Source of the DNA: Rhodosporidiobolus odoratus
Lineage: Eukaryota; Basidiomycota; Microbotryomycetes; Sporidiobolales; Sporidiobolaceae
DNA length: 64,000 nucleotides
Assembly: GCA_034387635.1 (NCBI GenBank)
Contig: JAOANU010000013.1
Coordinates: 372,001-436,000 of the forward strand
Direction of reading: 5' to 3'
Shown: positions 36,523-47,919 of the stretch, piece by piece
Layout of the letters: the number at the start of each line of letters is the position of its first letter
Numbering within the stretch: position 1 is the stretch's first letter
Position numbers and translations under genes: made by a program
Notes under the pieces: model-generated
What the model was told of the DNA's origin: nothing
Database searches by the model: none
What the model saw: only the letters and a program-made list of their open reading frames with translations

Positions 36523-38068
36523 CACCTCCCCTTCGAGTGCCAGGCTTGTTCCTCCTTGTACGCTCCACCTTCGCTCGCCGACGCGACCGCTCCCTTCAAG
36601 CTGTCCTGCCTAAGCTTATTGCGCTCCGAGACTTGTTCGTCAGTCGCAAAGTCCTGTTCAGTCCAAATAGGATCAGGATACATGGTTTAGAAGCACGAAT
36701 TTCCTGGGAAGCAGAGAAAGGCGAACTTACCAACCCACCCATCTCAACTAACCTCTTCACCCCCAACTCTCCACTCTCAATCTTCCTCCTAATCCCCGCA
36801 CACCCAGCGACTTTTATCCGTTGACCGAGTTGAAGCATCTTCTGTTTGTACTGCGGAGAGGGGACAATGTCTTCGGCTTTCTTAGTGGGCGGGAAAGCTG
36901 ACCAGACGGCCTCGTCGATTGAGAAGGTTACGGTCAGGAGACGGTCGGAGTCTGCGTGCACAGACAGAGGTTGTGAGCGAGTGTATTCTGCGCATCCGTG
37001 TAGTGGGCTACAACTGGATTAGATAAGGACCAACCAAGGGTCGAGTCGACCGCAAGAGCGTTGTAGACCTGTTCGGCGCAAGCGGCTCTCACCGCTTTGC
37101 CCTTGTTCTTCCCCGGTCCGCGGTCGAATTCTACGCCGTCTGTCACGGAAGTCCTGAGTGGCTTCATGTCAATCGGGGTGACCGAGCTGGCGGAGGGATC
37201 AGGCGGCGGAGAAGGCGAGAACCTGGGTGAGTGTGTGCTGGGGGCCGTGGCCAGGGATGGCGAGGTGGCGGTGGGTGATTGCACTAACGGCGAAGGACGA
37301 GACTTTCCGGGGACCGGAGTACACAGAAGAACCTTCTTCGATTTCGGGGAAGGAGGACCTGCGGGTTCAGATGAACAGAGAGGTTGAGCGGCAGAAGTTA
37401 CAGCGGGAGACTAGAGGACGCCCCGGACGCGCAGGAGACGTACTGTTATTCTTTGTTGCAGTGTGCTCCTTGCGCGTCTGAAGACGTCCGGTTTCTTCCT
37501 TCCACTTCTTGACCAGCTTTTTTGCCAACATTGCAACTTTGTCGTTCGAGTGCTTCTTCAAGTTGCCCACTGTGATCCCGATCCTCGTCTCCTGCATGAC
37601 AGCAGCTTTAGCGTACACGGACTGGGCTGTCCGACAAGGTAACGGAAGCATCTCCGGCTGGCTGACGGAGGGACAGCCCGAAAGAAGAAAAGCCGAAAAG
37701 CGTACCTTGAGCAGCTGTTCTGTGACGACAGCCTCTTCATCCAGTCGATTCAAAGCTTCCATCACTACCTATTGCGGCAAAGGCAACAAGGTCAGCTCTT
37801 CTCCCTTAGAACGACGAAATCTCCCCCCTCTATCTGATCTTCTGCGTGCGACGATTCCCTGACCCTGCTCTGTAGTCGCTCGGAATTCTTCCCGCTCAGA
37901 GTAGGCTCTATTTGCTCCTGGTGCGAGCGCGGCAGACTCTGGCACGCCGTAGACTGGACGCCGTCAAACATACGAGACTGCGAGGTAAGGGGGACTCACG
38001 ACGTCGTCCCCGCTGCTCGAGTCGAGGAGTTGCGTGCGAATCGCGACTATCTCTTTAGTAGACAGCAT
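36523..38068 (-). CDS. TFIIS-like protein with N-terminal and central domains but no zinc ribbon
   Basis: Six exons (38000-38068, 37706-37768, 37444-37591, 37035-37358, 36731-36951, 36523-36654) join in phase to about 318 residues. The N-terminal domain matches TFIIS domain I (EEAVVTEQLLKETRIGITVG, MLAKKLVKKWKEETG). A Pro/Ser linker leads to a domain II-like region (KAVRAACAEQVYNALAVDS, RIKVAGCAGIRRKIESGELG, DFATDEQVSERNKL). The protein then ends SKGR with a stop, where TFIIS would continue into its CxxC zinc ribbon and RSADE loop. It should still bind Pol II-associated factors or the polymerase but cannot stimulate cleavage in the usual way. It may antagonise the full-length TFIIS (4828-6701, same strand) or have another role. 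A pseudogene is less likely because all junctions are in frame. Confidence 0.82.
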
Positions 38069-38485
38069 TATCAGAGGGGCAAGGCGAGAGCTTGAAGCAA
38101 AAAGCGAGATGGTGAGAAGCAAGAGAAGAAAAAGGAGGTGGGCTTCCGGTTTCATCCAGCTCTTTCAGGCGCAATATAGTACCGTGGCCAATAAGCGTAG
38201 ACAGTGCTCCCGGTCCAGCCATATGGTGCACAAGGAGCGAGAAAACCTGCGGGGTCGAGCAGCAAACGTCAACTTGACTAAAAGTGCCTTTTCATGCTCG
38301 ACTGCTCTCCCGCCATCCGCCGTGTTTGGGATGAGACAAGGCCTGATCACCTAGCGACCTACCATAGGCAACGGCTCCACATCACTGCATTGCGATTTGA
38401 CTTGGTCCTGCGAAAAACCGACTTCCGAGAAAGTTATGAACAACCCGCTTCTCTTCTCCTAGCCATCCATTCCTTCCCTCCCAGC
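38069..38485. promoter_or_regulatory. Upstream region of the TFIIS-like gene, 3' flank of GRP94
   Basis: 417 bp of non-coding sequence between two minus-strand genes. No feature was recognised. Confidence 0.45.
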
Positions 38486-41400
38486 TCAGAGTTCCTCATG
38501 CACATAAGCCGCCTCTTGCGGTTCATCGGTATCGAAATCCGGAATAAGCGCCTTAGCGGTATCCACCACCGTATCCTTAACCGACTCCTTGACGCTCTTC
38601 CAATCGACCCAGTCCGCCTGTCCAAACGCATCCTTTTCCTTTGAAGGGTCTTCCATCGCCTCGTTCTGGAGACGAGCTTCGTCGTCGAAGCGAGGAGGGG
38701 GAGGGGGAGGTTCCGAAGGAGGAGGACCGGTTTCGATCGGAGGAGCGGGTTTGACTTCGACTTCAGCTTGAGCGGATTGCGACACTCCGAGGGAGCGACG
38801 GAGCATCGACTCGATTTGGGAGAAATAGGCGTTCGGGTCGGGAACTTGGTACGAGGATTTGAGGAGGGCGGTTTGCCAGAGAACGTCCACGGATTCAGAG
38901 AGTTCGGCTTGAGCCTCCTCGTCACCCTCGGCTTCTTCGAGTTTCTCGAGCAGGCGTTCGATCAGAGGGTGCTTCGGGTTGATCTCAAAGTTCTGCAAAT
39001 TACAACACACGGTGAGCTTGCTACCAACGATTCACGAGTAAGAGGGGAAAACCGCACCTTCTTTTGCGAGAGCGCAAAGTCAAGCATGAAGTTGTCGCCT
39101 CCGCCCGCATTCTGGGCAGCAAGGAGGCGCTGCATGTTGCCAGAGTAGCCATACGCACCCGCCGAGACCAAGCAGGGCGAAGTGGTGAGACGGGTAGAGA
39201 GGGTGACTGGGCAGATCCAGAGGGCTCATCAGCCAAATTCGAGCTTAGGAAGGAAAGAGTCGATCACGTACCCTTGTCGACATATTGCGCTAGCTGCTTC
39301 TTGAGGTGCGCAACAAGCGGGGAGAAGGTAGACCTGAGTTCGTCCTCCTCGGCCTTCTCATTCTCATCTGGTCGCTATGGCGTCAGCATGCTCTGTTCCT
39401 GCCCACACACTCTCGAAAATGGCGTGCAGGACAGAGAGCTAGACTGACCTTCATCGCCAAACTTGACGCCATCCTTCGCGACGTCCTGGAACCGCAGTCC
39501 TCCATACGTAGGGACAGCGTTGACGAGCTGTGAGAGCGAAACAGTGAGTCACAACATGACGAGCTGCGAGACAAAGCAGACGAGAGGACGCACCATCTCA
39601 TCGATGGGGTCACTGAAGTAAAGAACCTCGTATCCCCTCGCCAGAATCCTCTCCACAAACGGGGACTTCTCCAACATATCCTTCTTCAAACCCGCTCCGG
39701 CAATAAAGTAAATCTGCGTCTGGCCCTGCTTGCGTCTCGAAACATAGTCGTCGAGCGAAGTAGCGTTCTCGGCAGAGGATTCAAACCGGAGCAGTTTGAC
39801 GATTCGGTCTCGGTTCTTCGAGTCGTCTACCGCACCAACCTTGAGGGCTGTACCGGCTTTTTCATAGAGTTCGGCGTACTTTTCGGCATCTTTGCTGGCG
39901 ATCGAGCCAAAAGTGTCGTAGATCTGGCACACGGCGGGAGAATATGAGCACACCTTCGCTAGGTCGTACGGGCGGAAAATGGCAGCAGCGCACCTTCTTC
40001 AGGAGGTTCTTCTTGATCTGCGTGAGGGCCTTCGTCTTCTGTAGGCTATCGCGTCCAACGTTGAGAGGAAGGTCGTCGACATCAATAAACACCTTGAGCC
40101 ACGACAAGTGTCGTTCGAGGTAGTCCTGCAAATTTGCAACCGACAGGTCTGAGCCATGGTCGTCGGCCTCGAGTAAAACTGGTAGGGCTCACCTTGCCGA
40201 GATCAGAAGTGATGAACACCCTCCTGACAAACAGCTTGAGCGACTCGAGCGATACATAGTCCTTGCTGTAATAGTCGTTTGGGACCGCAGAAGGGATAAA
40301 TACCAGCGCGCGGAAAGTAGTCGAGCCAGCGTCGCCCTTGAAGTGGGTCCAAGCGAGGGGAGGCTCGGCAGCCTTGAAGGTCTTCTGGTAGAAGTCCTGG
40401 ATTCTCGCAAAGCAGCATCGCAAAGTCAGCGGGTTTCGTGAGGTAGGAAATAGAGGGAGATAGGAGTTAAGGGCGTACCTCGTACTCGGCGTCCGTGACT
40501 TCCTTCGGGTCACGCATCCAGAGAGGAGGGCGGTCATTAATGAGTTCCCACGAGGGAACCACTGGCTCGGTCTTGACCTCGCCCTCATCCTCCTCAATCT
40601 TAATCTCGTCGTCGCCCTTCTCGCTCGCCTCGTCCGCGACAGGTGCATCGGGAGCAGGAGAGCGGGAAAGGGACGAGTAGAGGTAGATGGGAGCGGCGTT
40701 GTACTCGGCGTGCTTCGTGATCAGTCCACGAAGCTTCTCGAGGTCGAGGTAGTCGGCTTTGGCGTCTTCCTTGAGGTACCTGTAAGAAGGCACGAGTGGG
40801 TCAGGACAAGCCCGCGTATCGCGACAGGCGCAAAATGCATAGTGGGACGGAGGAGGAAAGGTAACCAGAAACAGGCAGAAGAGACGTTGCGGGGTTATGG
40901 CTGAGATATACGACGTACAGAGTAATCTCAGTACCCCTGCCTAGCGTGGCTCCCCTAGGGTCCTTGACAATGCGGAAACCCTCCGCATCTGCTTGACTCT
41001 CGAATACCCACTGCTCCTCCCCGTCCGCCGTCTTGGACGCAACCGCAACCCGATCAGCAACCAGGAAAGAGCTGTAGAAGCCCAAACCGAATTGACCGAT
41101 CAGGTTGCCCCCGTCGCCTTTTTCGAGGTTTTCCAGGAATTCCGAAGTGCCAGATCGGGCGATGGTACCGAGATTGGCAGCGAGTTGCTCCTTGGTCATA
41201 CCCACGCCCGAGTCTGCGCTGAGACACATGTCAGCGGGCAGTACAGCGGAATGGAAAGCGGAAGACGAACCGCGAATGACGATCCTTCCGGTGTCGATGT
41301 CGGCGAGAACGCTCACGTTCAGTTGAGGTGCCGGCTCGAGGATTTTCGAGTCGGTGAGGGCCATGAGGCGGACTTTCTCGAGAGCGTCGTTGGCGTTGGA

Positions 41401-41806
41401 CACTACAGAAACCAGGTCGGGTTAGCTCATTCGTCGAAAGAGAAGGAAAGAACGGGGGATGAGGGGAGAGTCGACCAAGCTTGCGCTACGTGGGGCAGTG
41501 GAACGAGTGATTACGGCAGCTTACGAAGCTCGCGAACAAAGACGTCCCTGTCGTGGTAGAGATGCGAGACGACCACCCGCATTAAGCGAGCGATGTCAGA
41601 CTGCGTGGGCAACAGCGAGGTATCAGCTTCGCGACTGCTACGTGACAGTATAGGTTAGAGCGTACCTGGTAAGCATGTTGCTCACCTCCTGCAAAGTCTT
41701 CTGGGGCGAGGAAGGCGGTTTGAGGTGAAGCATAATCTTGGGCGATGACGGTGGATGCGCTTGAGAGTAACGCGGCGAAGGCTGGTAAGAGCCCGGTGAG
41801 CCGCAT
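38486..41806 (-). CDS. ER HSP90 (GRP94/endoplasmin type) ending in HEEL
   Basis: GRP94 is the HSP90 chaperone of the ER lumen. Twelve exons join in phase to about 813 residues; the ends are 41666-41806 and 38486-38992, with 41525-41600, 41271-41402, 40919-41213, 40479-40779, 40193-40396, 39994-40125, 39594-39923, 39449-39527, 39272-39367 and 39058-39206 between. A signal peptide is clear (GLLPAFAALLSSASTVIA). The ATPase domain has RELLSNANDAL, IRDSGVGMTKEQL, GTIARSGTSEFL and GQFGLGFYSSFLVAD. An acidic charged linker precedes WMRDPKEVTDAEYEDFYQK, and the middle domain keeps LPLNVGRDSLQ. The C-terminal dimerisation domain and an acidic tail end in HEEL, an HDEL/KDEL-like retention signal. Signal peptide plus HEEL rule out cytosolic Hsp90 and mitochondrial TRAP1. 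Confidence 0.93.
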
Positions 41807-41964
41807 TCTGACTAGCTAGGCTGTGCTGGCTGGATACAGAGTAAAAGCAGCGAGCGAGTTGTAGGAGGAAGCCAAACAGGGTGCCGGCGTCACGGTCAGA
41901 GACGTGGAACAATGTAAACTATGATACTTTTGTCCTTTTCATCCAGAGAACGCTACTACTGCAG

Positions 41965-42759
41965 CTATCTGTCATCCCGCCCGCCCCCTTCCCGCAAGCC
42001 TTCATCCAACGCCTCTTGCAACTCGTGAGCCGAAATTCCTAGCTCCTCGAGATCGGCATACAGCTCGTCCAGTGTCCTCTGCGGCCGTACCGCTTGTCCC
42101 TCGGCGCCTTCAGCCGCCTCTCCGCTCGGTGAACTACCGTCCGCCTCGTCCGCGGCCCCAGCTCCTGCTGCAGTGGTTTCCCCCACATGCTCGCCGTGGG
42201 GTGGAAGGTGCCACGCCTCCTCTAATGCGTGACGAACCGCTTCGTCCAAGACCATAGCGGGGTTGTCGCTCTCCGGTCTGAAGCCCTGGTATGACTTCTG
42301 GGCAGCGTCCCCGCGGTTCTCATCGATATCCTTCACGATGAGTTTGGGCGGGCGGCTCGGATTCGGGGGAGAGGACGCGGGAAACGGAGGAGAAGGGGGA
42401 TCGGTAGAGCGGAGTAGGGCGTAGTCGGCTTGGTGAGCGGAGATGCGGATGGCGGAACTGGGAGGAACAGAGCATCAGCAAGAAAGACACGGCAAAGGGC
42501 GAAGACGGAAGTCGACTCACTAGAGGAGGCCGAAGAGTAGAGCGCTCATGAGCAGAGCTCCTGGTACGAAGTAAGGCGACCGCTTCACTGCGTGTATTCT
42601 ATCCTTGAGACGCGGACGAGGTGGGGGCGGAGGAGCCTTTCTGGGTTTGCCACGTCGTGGAGGAGTGCGGCTCAGTCGGTGGCGGGCTGGTGAGGTTTGT
42701 CCTGGTACTTTGAGTGTGGTGCTCGAGGTTGAAGCCATGCCAGCGGAAGTGTTGAGCAT
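41965..42759 (-). CDS. Unknown single-pass membrane protein
   Basis: I do not recognise the family. Two exons (42521-42759 and 41965-42457) give about 243 residues, or 236 if the second Met at 42738 is used. The N-terminus is basic and proline-rich (PPPPPRPRLKDRIHAVKRS). One helix follows (YFVPGALLMSALLFGLLY). After it comes SAIRISAHQADYALL, then a proline-rich stretch, a partly conserved-looking block (KLIVKDIDENRGDAAQKSY, DEAVRHALEEAWHLPPHG), and an acidic Ala/Glu-rich C-terminus. A basic start before the helix would fit a mitochondrial or ER anchor. Confidence 0.65.
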
Positions 42760-43156
42760 GAAACAAGTTGATGATCATGAGAATGAGTTGAGTTCATCCG
42801 CTTCCTTCCACGTCGACTGCTGCTAGACTGCTGCGTGGAAGGTCACATAGCGTGTACCCTCACCTCCCGCCAGCCACCCTGCCCTCCGTATCCCCTCGTC
42901 GTTGATTCCCTCCTCTTCACGCGTACCGAAACCGTTTCGAGTTTTGACTGATTCGCGATAGGAGGCAGACCTATTTGGGGCATATCTGGCACACCAATTA
43001 GCTTCATCTTGGGCTGCCTAGCCTCCCCCACCTCTCACCGGCTCGAGGCGGACAGCCTTGGTCAAGTCCACTTTTCTTCTTGTGTTTCCTTGGGATCTGC
43101 AGCGTGCTTTCCTCTCTCTCCTGCTCCCCCTAGTCTTCAAGACCTGTTTCTTCATC
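42760..43156. promoter_or_regulatory. Divergent promoter region
   Basis: 397 bp between the start codons of the membrane-protein gene (-) and the YbjQ-like-domain gene (+). No specific motif was recognised. Confidence 0.4.
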
Positions 43157-44160
43157 ATGACCACCAAGCCACGCCCGCTTCTCCCGCCTCCAAAGCGCTC
43201 TCGGTCTCTTTCGACCACCTCCTCCTCACCGGCTCCTCTCTCTCCGGCCTATCGCCTCGCAGAGCAGTACCTCCAAATCACGGATGACATGGACAGCTTC
43301 TCCTTCAACCGGGATCAGCGAGTGTCGGCCCTCAAGCGCGTCCAGACAGAGGCACAACGACTCGCCCCTCAGCTTCTCGTCCTCCGCCAAGACGTCGCCG
43401 CTCGACCAAACGACTTGGGGCTACGGCTCAAACTGCTCGAGGTTGAGGCTAGCTGGAAGCGGGCACTGGAGCGGGAGGACATGGCTAAGAAGGCGCTTCA
43501 TTCGCCTAGTATCATCGGTACGCCCCACCTTGGTTCCGTACTTTTTGCAACTGGCTCACCTCGCTGCACTTGGCAGGGCCGCCTTCGCCGAGATTGCAGA
43601 ACCTCGACTCTCCGATCCGCAACCCTCCCCTCTTCCCACCTTGTCCCCCTCGCACGTTCTCACCCACCTCAAAACCGCGCCCTTTGTCTACCTCCTTTTC
43701 CTCCACTACCCCGCGCCCGTCCTCCCCTAGCCTACGTTCGCCGCCTCAGCCACGGCCGTCTAGCCCACAAGGCTCCCCTAGTATCTCAATTTCCTCCTCC
43801 GCCTCGCCCGCCCTACGTTCTCTTTCACCTCGCCTATCGCTCATCGTCGACCCTCTCCCGCCCTCGACCCCAATCCCTCGTTCTGATCCCCTTCCCTCCG
43901 CCGGCCACTCAATTCCTTCACACTCCGTCCTCATCACCTCGCATCTCAGCGTACCCCACTATGCTATCACTAGCGAGCTCGGGCTGGTGCAGGCGGTATC
44001 TCCCAGTATTACCGATGTCGGCGGGCTAAAGGAGCGTCTGAGGTTCGAAGGGGAGAGGAGAGGTGCGCATGCGGTCGTCGGAGTGGCTACGAGAGTATGG
44101 GAGGGAGAGGGAGGAGGTCTAGTTGGAGTTGGTCGAGCCATCAAGCTGAAGAAGGTTTGA
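43157..44160 (+). CDS. Protein with coiled N-terminus and C-terminal YbjQ-like domain (gene A of pair)
   Basis: Two exons (43157-43517, 43577-44160) give about 314 residues. The N-terminal 120 residues are mostly helical and charged (DQRVSALKRVQTEAQRLAPQ, LRLKLLEVEASWKRALERED). A long Pro/Ser-rich linker follows. The last 80 residues read SVLITSHLSVPHYAITSELG, LVQAVSPSITDVGG, RFEGERRGAHAVVGVATRVW and VGRAIKLKKV. The pattern of an N-terminal strand, a turn with LGxV, a helix, then GA(H/N)AVVGV and G-x-AxxL resembles the bacterial YbjQ family fold. This is a pattern match by eye, not a search result. The next gene (44620-46307) ends in a comparable module. The function is unknown. Confidence 0.65.
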
Positions 44161-44619
44161 CTTTTTTCGCCCGCAGGTTCGGGCGGCTTGGATCCCTGTA
44201 CAACCACGCACCCGATACATAGACCCGCCACTATACGCACATCTATACTCTGTCGTATTCGCCGCAATGTAGCTCGCAACGTCTGTTGCATTTCCATCCA
44301 TTCCAACTGGTCCCGAGTTGGCCTTCTCAATCTCGCTTCCGCCGCCTCGCTAGCCGCTATTCACAGCTAATCCTCGCCCCAAAGTTGCCCTGCGCTGTTG
44401 TACAGCCTACATGTCCGCTCGCGGGTCTTCCACGGCGAGATCACAGATGGACATCACTCGCAACCTCCTATTTCTCCCCCTTGTCCTCCCCCGCCTTCAA
44501 CCGTTCTTCCCTTCTTCCTCTTCACTACTGCGTCCTACTCAGTTACTCGTCTAGGTCTACAGATCGTCTGGCCGTCACGTTTCATAAGACGCCACCACCT
44601 TCAGCGCCTACTCACGGAC
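44161..44619. other. Intergenic region between the two YbjQ-like-domain genes
   Basis: 459 bp, pyrimidine-rich in the second half, probably the promoter and leader of the downstream gene. Confidence 0.45.
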
Positions 44620-46307
44620 ATGCTCGGCGGTTCAACCTCCGCAGGCGGACGCTGGTCCATAGGCGCGAAGACGTACAGAGCTCCGACAGAGGGAGAACGG
44701 ATCAGGGAACAGCAGGATAGGATGGCGAGAGAGAGGGAGAGGAGGAAGTTGGAGGAGTTGAAGCATGAGCAGAAACATATAAGGAAGGCGCAGGAGTTGC
44801 AGAGAGAGGTGAGTTACACTCTCCTTCGCATATTCTCTCTTCCGCCTCCTTCTCCTACAGAGCTCGGGAACAGCTCCATGCCCTATACACCAACCGCGCA
44901 CGGCGCCGCCGACGTGTCTTCCTCCTGACTTTTTTGCTGCCTCCCGCAGGTCTCGCGCGCCAACGCCCGCGCTCTCGGCATGGAACTCGGTTCTCGCTCT
45001 CCCATGTTGTCTTCTGGTAGTCTCGGCATCCCCCGTTCCCCCCGCGTCCGCTCCTCCTCCTTCAGCGGGGTCCGTTCTCCAGGCATGGTTTCCCTCGTTT
45101 CGCCTGCCGAGGGCTTTGGAATGGCAGCAGGGAGGGATGCTGCTAGGCTTGAGGCGGCGAGATTACAGGTTGAGGAGGCTCGGAGGAGAGAGGGGGATTT
45201 GGCGAGGGTGAGGGCGCAGAGGCATCAGCTTGAGGCGGAGGCGGCGAGGAGGGTAAGATCATACTGTTCCCCTGCCCCTCTGAGCCACTTTGATCGACGC
45301 GCATTCGGTGCCGGTGTACAGGAGCGTACCGCCAGCGCAATGCGCCGTGAGCGTGCCGAACTCGCCATCGCAAACGAGCGGATCCTTTCCTCCCCTCGTC
45401 TCCACGGCGTTCACGCTGGCGGCCTCCCCTTGAACCACTCACACGGTCTCGGCATCCCGTGTGTGACTGGAGGACTTCGTCGCACCCGTTCATGGAGCGG
45501 CAACCTCCCTCACGCCGGTATCGGTCGTTCCCCTTCTCCTCGTCTCATACCCGTTGGCGTCCCCGTGCCGGTACATCACGGCCACTCTCCTCGAGTCAAC
45601 GTCTCCCCTCGCCTCCTTCCCGTCGGTGTCGGCGGTGTCGGTATGGGTGGTGTTGGGAGAGTCCGCACTCCCTCCCCAGGAAGAATGGCTTTATCGCCTC
45701 ACCTCGGTCACTCGCCTCACATCATTCACAACCATAATACCTACAATATCTCTCCTCGAATGCAGCATCTTGACGCTGCCAGTGGAGGGTATGGAGGACT
45801 TGGTCCGCTGGATGACCTGGCTGTTGGCGGTGGAGGAATGCACCACCATCATCAGGGTATGGGACGGTCGCCGATGATTGATCCGCTTGTGCTAGATGGC
45901 GGAATAGGCGGTATGGGAGGGTCGGGTGGTGGTGTGGCGATGGGAGCTGTGGGTATGCCCGGAGCATTTGGAGGCGCGATGCAGAATTTCGTGGTCAGTG
46001 ATCTTGACCATGAACCCGGGAGGCAAATCGGTCCGTTCTTTCCCTTTCGCACCTTGGCCCCTCCCTTCGTTTCCTCCCAATTTTCTACTGAGTTGCCTCG
46101 CTTCTGGCAGTGCAAGACTACGGCTTCGTCGAAGGTTATTCAGGCGGCGGTCACCTCGTCAGCGAGGACGAGAAGCTCAGTCTCGCGATTACCGGTCTCA
46201 CGACAAACGCCCAAGCGATGGGAGCCAACGCAGTCTTGCAGGTCGAGACGGGCGAAGATGTCGGAGGTCAGATTGTCGTCAGGGGTAGGGCGGTTTTGCT
46301 TTCCTGA
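44620..46307 (+). CDS. Gly/Ser/His-rich protein with coiled coil and C-terminal YbjQ-like domain (gene B of pair)
   Basis: Four exons (44620-44808, 44950-45252, 45322-46030, 46111-46307) join in phase to about 465 residues. The N-terminus is a charged helix (GERIREQQDRMARERERRK) and a second helical stretch follows (DAARLEAARLQVEEARRREG). The middle is low complexity with repeated SPR-L and GHSP motifs, glycine runs and HHHH. The last 90 residues (VVSDLDHEPGRQIVQDYGFV, EGYSGGGHLVSEDEKLSLAI, GANAVLQVETGEDVGGQ, RGRAVLLS) match the same C-terminal pattern as the upstream neighbour, with GANAV and GRAVLL in the same places. I infer a shared domain, and so possibly an old tandem duplication with divergent N-termini. 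The function is unknown. Confidence 0.68.
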
Positions 46308-47469
46308 GATGGGTGCTACGTTCTCTCTCGCGGGCGGTTTGTTAGTTGCTCTATGTCGTTCCTCTTGTAGTTCCTCGAGATCGCTACTGAAACTGTGCAG
46401 CTTATACGCTGGGTTCGCCCTTCCTTCCCTTCGGAGCTTGAAGTGAGAAGGTCAGGGTTGTAAAGTCTGGCGGCTAGGCTGTTGTGGTTCAACACGGGGC
46501 CCGAGCAAGGATAGGACAGCAGACCCCGATCCTCAAGTTGCGTGTGACAGGGGAACATGGCGAGAGTGCAAGACCACACTGGTTGGACCCGACATTCCTA
46601 TATTCCGATAACTTGGTACGGTGCTGTGTACAGATGGAGGGCACTAGACGATCACACAGTGTGTGGCAACTTGGTGCCATCCCTCGCCACCTGCAAGAAC
46701 CCCGGGAGGGGTCGCGAGGGCAGAGCCCTTCATTTACGGGTTTGGCGGGCTTGACCCGTGCGTCGTTCTGGGACGGTAATCAGTACAGCAAAAGCGTGTC
46801 CCAAGACCCTGTAGCGTAACGGGGTGACGCAACAAGGTAATGTCAGGACCCTCCCGCTACTCCACTACATACGAAGCCGAGTCACGCACCAATAAGGCGC
46901 ATGCCATCATAAGTATCCAGCCGCTCTGCCTCCAATCAAACGCTTTGTTGCCAGTGACATCCAGGAGGAAGGCCCGCGAGGAAGACATGCGGGTGAAGGT
47001 CAATGAGTATCTGCACCAGATGAGTAACAATTGGAAAGGTCAGGAAGAAAGGGCCTGACGCACGGTGACGGTCGGGATGCCGCAAACCACCGTTGCCGGG
47101 AGGGAAACATAGGGAGTGATGCAAACGCATCGAGGCGGCAACAATCCTCCGTTTGGTCTTGCCGGAGCCAATGTAGGTTGGGCTTCGGTACCACGCCTGG
47201 AAATGAGGCTACGGCGACTTGTAGCCCTCGACGACGACCTGACGTGCTCTTGGGGTTCGTGCTCAGATGCTGAGTCAGATAGTGGATCATCGTAGCCGTG
47301 CCTTGCGGAGTAAGTAAGGACGATGGCGGCAGGATGTAGTAGGGATGGACGGCGAGCTGAGCCGCTGAGAGCCTGCCATTCAGGGGATCTGCGTCAGTAT
47401 AATTTCGCATATTCACAAAGAACGATGTAAGCGTACGCTAAGGTCGTCCAGCTCCACGCGATCTGCTGA
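46308..47469. other. Gene-free stretch of about 1.2 kb
   Basis: I found no open frame here with convincing coding character, and no tRNA-like box pair. There are small GC hairpins near 46700-46720 (ACCCC/GGGGT and GGGC/GCCC). Composition is less GC-rich than the genes around it. Confidence 0.4.
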
Positions 47470-47688
47470 TTAGCGAGTTCTACGACCGAACATGTGATAG
47501 TCATGTCGCTGGCCCCTCTTCTTCCCGCTCCTCGTGTCACTGACAGAAGCTGCTCGGCGAGCTCGCCTGTTATAGTCCTGGTCGTCCTGGTCGTCCTGGT
47601 ATCGAGCTGTCGGAAAAGTCAACACCTCGTCGGAAGAACCGGAAGAGGGAGAAAACTCGTCGGCGCGCATCGAAGACCTGGCCGGCAT
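47470..47688 (-). CDS. Possible small charged protein (doubtful)
   Basis: A 72-codon frame begins MPARSSMRADEFSP after a TATATA-like stretch and ends in MFGRRTR. It is rich in Asp, Gln and Arg, and includes a DDQDDQ run encoded by a 9-bp tandem repeat. There is no recognised domain. It lies just downstream of the PGS1 stop on the same strand and may be only 3' UTR. Confidence 0.2.
   Translation of the reverse strand: MPARSSMRADEFSPSSGSSDEVLTFPTARYQDDQDDQDYNRRARRAASVSDTRSGKKRGQRHDYHMFGRRTR
47575..47601. repeat. 9-bp tandem repeat, three units
   Basis: Three near-identical copies of GTCCTGGTC. If the small frame here is coding, they give the repeated Asp-Asp-Gln unit. Confidence 0.8.
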
Positions 47689-47919
47689 GGGTATATAGTG
47701 CAACGGGCGCGACCGGGTCGAGAGTCGTGAGTTAAACATAAGATAGCAGGAAGGAAAGAAGGAAAGAAGAAGCCAGCCATGCGACAGGAGGAGGACGAGA
47801 AAAAGAACTCCGGCGAAGGCGGGAACACCGCCTATTCGCACCTTTACGTAACACACGCACAACATCAGTCGAAGACGGGTACAGCAGCTCCGCCCGCCTG
47901 TGCAAGGCATTCAGCGCAC

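Noticed and set aside
46470..47060. Possible tRNA genes suggested by small hairpins and a GTAGCGTAAC string
   Set aside because: No matching A and B boxes at the right distance and no cloverleaf could be drawn.
47574..47610. Possible CRISPR-like repeat
   Set aside because: A simple 9-bp tandem repeat without spacers, in a eukaryotic genome.
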